From positions 31,048,506 through 31,112,505 of the forward strand of contig NC_061772.1 in assembly GCF_022458985.1 (NCBI RefSeq): a DNA stretch of 64,000 nucleotides, given 5' to 3'. Source of the stretch: Mugil cephalus (lineage: Eukaryota > Chordata > Actinopteri > Mugiliformes > Mugilidae). Each line of letters begins with the position of its first letter. Position 1 is the first letter of the stretch. Position numbers and translations under genes: made by a program. Shown piece after piece: positions 56,563 to 64,000 of the stretch. The notes under the pieces were generated by a model that was not told the origin of the DNA, searched no databases, and saw nothing but the letters and a program-made list of their open reading frames with translations.

Positions 56563-59500
56563 ATGACTCTTCAAGGTAAAACCTCCTGGCTTCTCCTCGC
56601 TCCTTCTCTGGTTTGTGGCTCCGCTGCAGATTTTTCTTCACATGTTGTGTCTGGTTTTGTTGCAGCCTACAGGGAGAAGATGCGAGAGCTCCCCCTGGTT
56701 TCCCTCTTCTGCTCCTGCATCCTTCCTCAACCCAGGGAGACGCCGGCCGACACGAAGGAAGGTGAGAAGCTCCTGGAGGAGGAAACACGCTTCACTTCAC
56801 TTTAGTTGTTTTGGCTCAGATGAGCCAGAGCTTCTGTGTACGTAGGAGGATCAGGACAGAAATGACAGGAGGTAGATTCATTTTCATCGTGCACTTTGAG
56901 GAAAAAAGTTGAAATATAATGTAGAAGAAGTGACCTCATTCATGCAAGCTGAAATAAAGAGTAATAGTGTTAAATATAATAAATTAATAAAAAGCAGTGG
57001 CCCTAATACAGGGCAACCATACACTGTTATTTTAGAGCACAAGAAGACTTTCCCAAACCTAGATAATTCACTAAATAAATAGTTGGCTAACAAGTAATTT
57101 AACTAATGTTAGCTAGTAGTAACAGTTAGCTAAAACATGAATGGTTGTTTACTGGTTATATACAAATAGTTAACTAAATAATTAGTTACCTGGGTGATGA
57201 ACAAAATAATTAACTGAACTGATATAGTTGAAAGACTAGCTGGCTAGTGATGGACTAAATAAAAATAGCTAGCTAACAAGTAACTTTAGCTGGTTTGGTA
57301 GCTATGTTAGCTAGTGATAATTGTTAGCTAAAGTAATGGATGAATGGTTTAACTAATAATACCTTATAATTACCTAATTAATTAAATAATTGACTGAACT
57401 AATAAATACTTAAAAGCTATCTAGCTAGTAATGGACTAAATGTTAAATGCTAGTCAGATAAAGTGAGTTATGCTGTTAGCTAGCAGTAGCTAGCTAGCTA
57501 AACTGAATTATTAAGGGATGTTAATAGAGCAGAATAATAAAAAAATAATGTGAAAACTTTCTTGTTAGTGAAACTCATATTTCATCCTTTGAACGCACCT
57601 GAACTACATTTACCAACATTTAACCGTCCACAGGGCTCTCAGAGAAACACACGGAAATTCAGCCCCAGAGGTTTATTGTAGGACAGAAGAAAACTGTTTC
57701 ATTGTTTTTTCATTTTTAAATTTTTCCCGAGTTAAATCCAGATGAATGAATGTCTCATATCTGGTTCTGGTCTCATATCTGGTTCTGGTCTCATATCTGG
57801 TTCTTGGTCTCATGTCTGGTTCCTGGTCTCATATCTGGGTTCTGGTCTCATATCTGGTCCTGGTCATACTGGGTTCTGGGTCTCATTTGGTTCCTGGTTC
57901 ATTCTGGGTTTGTTCATATCTGTCTGGTCTCATATCTGGTTCCTGGTCTCATATCTGGTTTCTGGTCCTTAAACTAATGTAAACATGTATTTGTCACATT
58001 ACAACATCATCAACATCATCACATTAGAAACATTAGACAGTGTTCTTCTTCATGGTTCCTGATAAACCAGGTCAGAGGGGGACCTTGTAGACCACATTAG
58101 ACCCTGATTAGACCTGACGATGTTTCCTGGATCTTCTCTGATTGGCTCAATGAAAACCACATGACAATAAACCTCACTGAGAGGAACCAGGAACCAGGAA
58201 CCACGTTACCACATATGGTTCCTGGTCCATGGAGGGTTCAGGTTCCCGGGGTCCTCGTTCCTCATGGTGGTGTAGAAGGTTGAACCTGTTCTTATGTTGT
58301 GTCTTTGTAGGCGTCGTGGACCTGAACCTGTGCAGCATCCGGGACATGGAGGTGATCGAGCTGAGTAAGCGGGCGAGCGGCCAGGCCTTCGAGGTCATCC
58401 TGAAGCCGCCCACCTTCGACGGGGCCCCCGAGCTGAGGGCCACCACGCCACCTCGCCAGAAACCTTCGCTGGAGGAGATCCAGAAGAAACTGGACGCCGC
58501 TCAGGAGAGGAGGAAGGTGAGCGCGGCTGGAGTCAATTAAATGTTTGATTGATGCTTTTAACGTTTATAGTGAGGACCATAGTTGATTATGAGTCAGTTA
58601 ACTACATTTAACCACTTTAAAAGTGTCTTTAGAAATAACCTCATGTTATTAATATTGATACTCAGATTACAGCCATGTTAGCAAATTAGCAGTAAACACA
58701 GCTGAAGCTGAGTTTGTCCTTAAAGCTCTGTACTAAGAGACGAGACAAGAACATGAATATCAGTAGATTTTATGACGTTAGATCCAGTATTTGTTGTGAT
58801 AACTGAGTTTTGATGAAAACCGTCAGTAGATTCAAATATTTAATCGCAATTATTCGTCATTGATTTCAGAGGTGATGCAAATGAATTTCTTAAAGATGTA
58901 CCTCAAAGAGTTCTTTATCAGATCTTTAATCCTCTAATTACTGATAGTGATTGATTGTCAAATATGCAGAAATATTACTACAAGACATCTCTACAAGATA
59001 AAACTTTACCACAACAAAAACGTCTTCTTCAGGACAACATAGCCAGTGGCGATAAATAGAATTTGCTTCATAATCTCTGGCTTCAACCAAACCTTCCAAG
59101 AGGCTCGTGGCCCTGAAACAGATCCCTGAGGAACACCACCAGCTGCTTTACGTTTCTCTTGCAGCCAGATTTCTGACTGTAAACATCTTTAAATATCAGA
59201 TCGACCGAGGACGTAGCGACAGCACTAAAACAAAACGAGCCACGCTGAAAACAGTGTTGATGAGTTGTGTTTAAACACCCCCCTCTAGTGTCAGGAGGCG
59301 GAGCTGCTGAAGCACCTGGCTGAACGGAGGGAGCACGAGAGGGAGGTGGCTCAGAAAGCTTTGACCAAAGAACGTCAGGAGCACCGAGCCGACGCCGACA
59401 AGGAGCAGCGACGGATGCACCTGAACACATCACTGCAGGAGGAGGTGGGGAGGAGTTCTTCAGTAACATTCAGATTCAAAACCTGGTTCATGGGAGCGAA

Positions 59501-59616
59501 TCAATGACAGCGATGTTTCTGTTTGTGTCTTTCAGGAAAAGCACAGTGTGGAGGTGAGGAGGAGGAGGAGGAGGAGGAGGAGGAGGAGGAGGAGGAGGAG
59601 GAGGCTTCGGGTTTAA
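56563..59616 (+). CDS. stmn4: Stathmin-4-like microtubule regulator
   Basis: A neuronal stathmin of the RB3/STMN4 type, binding tubulin dimers and promoting microtubule disassembly from Golgi and vesicle membranes. There are five coding exons: 56,563-56,575, 56,666-56,761, 58,311-58,516, 59,289-59,444 and 59,536-59,616, in phase, giving 183 residues. The N-terminus [18 protein letters not shown] carries the palmitoylation cysteines Cys20 and Cys22. [18 protein letters not shown] followed by [12 protein letters not shown] begins the stathmin-like domain, and [17 protein letters not shown] and [18 protein letters not shown] form the first part of the helix. The rest of the helix is shortened and diverged (usual ENNNF and REAHLAA blocks missing). 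The last exon encodes EKHSVEV and then 16 arginines from an AGG microsatellite, ending LRV. It could be a teleost-specific paralog. Confidence 0.88.
57742..57970. repeat. CTCATATCTGGTTCTGGT minisatellite, stathmin intron 2
   Basis: About 12 units of TCTCATATCTGGTTCYTGG, regular at the left and irregular at 57,850-57,930. Confidence 0.9.
58081..58241. mobile_element. Small dispersed repeat (CCATGG-ended family), copy in stathmin intron 2
   Basis: Reverse complement of 26,660-26,810. It runs GACCTTGTAGACCACATTAG to CCATGGAGGGTTCAGG and has one extra GGAACCA unit. It ends about 70 bases before the acceptor of exon 3. Confidence 0.7.
59557..59604 (+). repeat. (AGG)16 coding microsatellite
   Basis: In the chosen reading frame of the last stathmin exon, each unit encodes arginine. 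Read-through ends at TAA 59,614-59,616. Confidence 0.85.
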
Positions 59617-62600
59617 GGACTAATTTGGTATTTTGGGGCTCGGCCTCTGTTTCAGAGGGAGTTATTCTCAGTCGTCCAGGTCATGGTTTCCAAGAAGAGA
59701 AACTGGACTTGTAGGGTTCAGAGAAGATGTTTCATGTGAGCAACTTCTTCACTTCTAAGAAACTGGAGAAAGTTTGAGGTTCTGTTAGGAAATGAACCAG
59801 TTTCTGGTTGTTTACAGAAACAAGTCCAGGTTTCTGGTGGTTTTTACCCACAGAGTTTCCTGTTTAAACTTCAAACTTCCTCCCGTCTCTTAGAGCTAAA
59901 GAACATACTCAGGAGAAACATCTTCAAGAAACTCTACAAGTGACTTTTTAAATGCTTTTTGAACAGATCCACATTCAGTTCATCAACACAGAACTAAAAT
60001 ATCTCTTGGGTAAACAAAATGGCCCATGTTTAAAGTCTTGAGACTAAGCTAAGCTAAGCTAAGTTAAGCTAAGCTAACTACAACTTATCCATAAACGCTA
60101 AACAAAGACAAATGTTCGTGTAGAGTTTATTGAAGATGTTTCACCACTGACCCAAGGAGCTTCTCCTACTCTACACATCCAGGGTTCTTTCTTTAGCATT
60201 TTTAGATTTAAACCAGGACCTGTACAGCAAAAACAGCATTACTAAAAGTAAGCAAAGTGTTCTTATATTCAATCAAATTATCTTGCATTAAGAAAAAAAA
60301 TTGCTTGATGAAAATTCTTAAAATAATCACACAGTTATTGTCTCTGAGCCAAATATAAGATGCATTTATTTGATTGTTTCCTTTTTGTTCTGTGTGGATG
60401 AGTGAGACCCTTCACACACTAACCACAACTGGACTTTACATCCGGTATTATCTCAACATTTCACCTTAAAAATTTAAAAATATTATATATGAGTGTGGTC
60501 TCCATGGACCCTGGTCTCCATGGACCCTGGTCTTCATGGATCCTGGTCTCTGTGGACCCTGGTCTCCATGGACCCTGGTCTCCATGGACCCTGGTCTTCA
60601 TGGATCCTGGTCTCTGTGGGTCAGACTTCAGTAACACTGTGTCTGATTAATTAGTGATGAACTAATAAATATCTTCTAGATCAGAGACTAGAAACCACCC
60701 TGATAGTAACAACATCATCCTGAACTCATCCATCCACCCCTGGTCTAGACCTGGACTAGACCTGGACCAGACCTGGACCCAGAGTTGCTAGAAACACCAC
60801 AGAGCTCACATGTTCTCCAAAGGTTCTGGTGAAACAGAACCAGGTCCACTCTCCATCTGGACATTAGGATCAAACCAAAGAACCCAAAGTTCCTCCACGT
60901 TGGGTTTTTACCTCTTAAAGTGAATCTGGCTTCCAAAATGCTACTGATTCACTACAGGAGGCAACGTTCACACAATTCAACCTTTGGACATTTTATTTCT
61001 CCTGGACGTCATCACATTCTACCATTGAGCTCATTATACGATCCAGAAGAAGATGGAGATTTACACATGGAACTCCCCAGGACCCCAGCCACCAAGGCTA
61101 CATGCTACATAGCAATGCTAAGCTACCAGCCACCAAGGCTACATGCTACATAGCAATGCTAAGGTACCAGCCACCAAGGCTACATGCTACATAGCAATGC
61201 TAAGCTAACTTTCACTACAGGTTGGCTGCACTCTGTTTATTATCTGTAGTAGCACCATTAGACCTCTAGATGGAGACTAAAGACCATGTGGTTCATAGTT
61301 GATGTAGAATCATGTGACAACAACCTGAATAGGTTCAAATATCCATGAGGCTGAATAAGTCCTGGTCAATGTGTCCAAAAATGTGGTTCTGAGAAAAGAA
61401 CTTGTGGAAGAAATCATTTAATGACAATAAGATGATGTGCTGTGATATGAAGTGGTTTTACAACAGACAAACAGACCAAAAGTATGTGGACAGGCCTGTA
61501 GGTGGCTGACGTGTTGAGGTGAGTGTGAATCCTTGTTAAACTCTCGCCCTCTGCTTCCAGGTGTCCTGATGGCCTGATCACAACACAAGCTGAACTTTAT
61601 TTGGAGCCATTGTGGAGGTCTGATGAGCTGATTGATGCGCTGGGAACTCGGCACTGCTCCGACTGGGAGACTGAAAGGAAGTGACTCTGAAAAGAGAGAA
61701 GAAGAAGAGGAGGAGGAGGAGGAGGAGGAGGAGGTGGGGGAGGACTTCCGTGGTGTCCGTCCTCTTCACCTGTCTGTACAACCAGGACTCTTTCATTGAG
61801 ACGAACTCTTTGTAATGAGGATGCAGCAGATTCGTCATCATTAGGTGGTTTGCAGGAGTTTTACTGTGCTTTGTTGCCATGCCAACAGTGCCAATGTGTT
61901 TGTGTGTGCGATTGTGTAAAACCACCCAAATCTGAACCCGACCCCCCGGAGGATGCAGCAGTATTCACCCGAGACCCTGAATGAGACGGTGACCTCTGGT
62001 TTAAACCACAAAGCTCTTTACTGACATCTGGTGGCAGGAGCAGGAACCGCTGGTTTAATTTATCCATTAAACTGAGAGCGACAAACCAAGTGCACGAAAA
62101 GTCTGTAAAAACTGGAGACGTCTCACTGGCAACAAGACGCCAATAAAACCACAACCAGAGTACGTCCAAATATTTCTGAAGACAAGTCTGAGTCAGGAAG
62201 TCAGAGACTGAATAAAATCAGCCAGAGACACAAGTTCAGATGAGTTCAGAGACCGACACCAGCCGGGGACATGTGAGACATGTGTCCACGTCAAAACCAA
62301 GAGACCCCAACAATAACCAACACAGAACACGTTCAGTGACGTCTGCGTCAAGTCTGTTTAGAATCAGATCCAGACCAAACCAGAACATTACTGCCCCAAA
62401 CACCAACCGACCAGATCTGGATCAATCAAAACCCCAACGAGACACGACAATGTGATTCAAATTATATGGAACCAAGTCTGGAAACTCCCCGAGCAGATAA
62501 AAAGAGATGAAACGGGAGCCGACTGAGTCCAGCTCATAGTGAACATGTGATTTTGTTTCCTGAATGAGGCACAACAAACAGCTAGCTCGCTCCCCAGGCT

Positions 62601-62790
62601 AACATTAGCTCGCAGGGTTAAGGTATGAATGGATGAATGAGCGAGTGAATGAATGAGTGCACAGTGTTTACAGCTGCTTCTCTCTGGCCGCCTCATAGTG
62701 AAGGGTCAGGACGTGACGATGATGACGATGTTGTACAGAAATCACATTATATTTTAAATTCACAAATAAAACATTCACAGTTTAGGTCTT
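59617..62790. other. Intergenic stretch, small repeats only
   Basis: No gene was recognised. It holds an AAGCTAAGCT run (60,050-60,077), a ~20-bp ATGGACCCTGGTCTCC minisatellite (60,500-60,615), a ~44-bp triplicate CCAGCCACCAAGGCTACATG (61,087-61,205) and a GGA run (61,705-61,735). Confidence 0.5.
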
Positions 62791-62803
62791 TGTTCGGTTT
62801 GTT

Positions 62804-62809
62804 TTTATT
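62804..62809 (-). terminator. il17a/f poly(A) signal
   Basis: AATAAA on the minus strand about 315 bases past the stop codon. Between them (62,877-62,920) the transcript is AU-rich with TTTATTTATG and TATTTAAAG words, consistent with rapid cytokine mRNA turnover. Confidence 0.55.
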
Positions 62810-63122
62810 GCGTTAACCTCTGGACTATAAATACGTTACAGTGACACCTCCAATAAATACCCGCGCATCAGAAAACACTTAAATAAAACCTCTTTAAATA
62901 ATATAAAAAACATAAATAAACCACAGTGTGAACAGTGTGCGTCCGGTAGCTTCTCCTGTTCTGTTTGGAGCTGAAAGGAAAACGACTCCGAAATATTCTA
63001 AAACATCTCACGGCCACAAGGGGGAGACAGACGCTCTGCGCGGCCCCTTTAAATTAAAACCACAAACAAAGAGTCAGTTTCAAAAATCAGAACATGAACT
63101 GGCCCCTGAAGCTGGTCCGGGT

Positions 63123-64000
63123 TCATTCCTGGACCTGGACCACGGGTCGGACGCAGGTGCAGCCCACGGCGATGAGGCGGAACTCCAGGCGGTAGTGGTA
63201 GCTGTGACCGCCCCCTGGTGACCGGACCCGGCGCAGCAGCATCATCTGGTGCATGATGGGTCTGGACTCCAGGCTCAGGTCCTCGCGGCCCTCCGAGTCC
63301 AGGCAGCCCCGCAACAGGCAGCGGGCCTCGTACAGCACGTGGGGGAAGAGGGTGTTGTCGGTGGAGTTGCTGAGGACGGGAAGAGACGAGGGACAAAACG
63401 AGTTAGCGCCACACGTGTCAAACTTAAGGCCTGTGGACCAAAAGTGGCCCCCAGAGGGTCCAATCTGGTCTGCAGCATGAACTTACAAAACAAGACTGAA
63501 ATTTATCAATGAAATAACTTTTATCCCTAATTCATCCACGGGTTTAGAAAGAAGACACAGCTGAGACCAGGACAGATTACACTGATTCATATTCACTTCT
63601 CTGAAGATTTAGATCAGATTTAACTTCACTGTCGTTCCACATGTTCAGGCCCAGATTTACATCATTTACACCAGAGGAAGTGGCCGTTAAATAAATGATA
63701 AGCAGCAGCCACCTAATGATGCTAAGCTAGTGTGGTTATGGCTCCGTGGCTGAAGCTGGTAAATGATATTTTATTAAATGTAAACATTCTCCTAATTTCC
63801 TTGTTCTTCTTTACGCTGAAACCAAAGGAAAGACTCTGGAGTTGTCGTCATTCTGTTGTGTTTCTGTTGAGATTAAACTGGTGTGAACGTGGCCCCTGAG
63901 TCCAGCTCCTCTGGTCCGACTCACTTGTAGATCCAGGGGGAGATGGATGCGTTCCCCAGGGGCCTCAGGTTCCTGCTGGGAACCACGGTGCTGGCGTCGA
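63123..64000 (-). CDS. Interleukin-17A/F-like cytokine, 3' two exons (partial)
   Basis: A secreted IL-17 ligand expected to signal through IL-17RA/RC. The last exon is 63,123-63,369 and the preceding one 63,925 to beyond 64,000, joined in phase 2 with good GT-AG. The visible protein runs DASTVVPSRNLRPLGNAS, then ISPWIYNNSTDNTLFP, VLYEARCLLRGCLDSEGRED, SRPIMHQMMLLRRVRS, YHYRLEFRLIAVGCTCVRP and VVQVQE. The four cysteines of the knot (ARC, RGC, GCTC) and the SPWxY block are in place. NAS and NST are glycosylation sequons. GCLDSEGRED-SL and GCTCVRP place it with teleost il17a/f genes rather than il17c. The signal peptide and 5' end lie outside the window, so the exact paralog number is left open. 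Confidence 0.92.

Overview
This window is vertebrate nuclear DNA, almost certainly from a teleost fish. The genes are split by GT-AG introns and the proteins are vertebrate (gabarapl2, nqo1, il17c, gpn1, a stathmin, an IL-17A/F-type cytokine, CC chemokines). The background is typical of teleosts: L2/Rex-like LINE fragments, tRNA-derived SINEs, a BEL/Pao LTR fossil, and a very heavy load of micro- and minisatellites. The species cannot be named from the sequence alone.

Layout. Bases 1-20,784 are two full copies (about 8.13 and 8.18 kb) and one partial copy (about 4.5 kb) of a tandem segmental duplication. Each copy carries one CC-chemokine gene on the minus strand: 165-822, 8,290-8,945 and 16,470-17,213. 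Only the third copy reads through all three exons without a frame conflict. The tail minisatellite encodes five TTSSS units in copy 1 and three in copies 2 and 3. Copies 1 and 2 also carry the 5' part of a BEL/Pao element, which is absent from copy 3. Bases 20,785-25,500 hold transposon remnants, a 1 kb minisatellite and degenerate TTAGC arrays.

gabarapl2 (minus, 25,892-28,855) and nqo1 (minus, 30,342-33,195) follow, each complete. Bases 33,300-42,000 are repeats without a recognisable gene. il17c (plus, 42,140-43,894), gpn1 (plus, 45,621-51,169) and a stmn4-type stathmin (plus, 56,563-59,616, with a likely non-coding first exon near 55,290-55,376) follow. The window ends inside an il17a/f-type gene (minus, 63,123 to beyond 64,000).

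The genes do not form an operon. They fall into two themes: secreted immune ligands (three chemokine copies and two IL-17 family cytokines) and housekeeping or stress genes (autophagy, quinone reduction, RNA polymerase II nuclear import, microtubule regulation).

The main points of interest are the chemokine amplification with minisatellites in its promoter region, 5'UTR, intron and coding tail; an inverted pair of minisatellite-bearing repeats 18 kb apart; a small dispersed repeat family sitting in introns of three genes; a microsatellite-encoded polyarginine C-terminus on the stathmin; and a disturbed exon 8 in gpn1. Several tandem arrays show scattered small indels, so assembly error must be kept in mind for frame-level claims.
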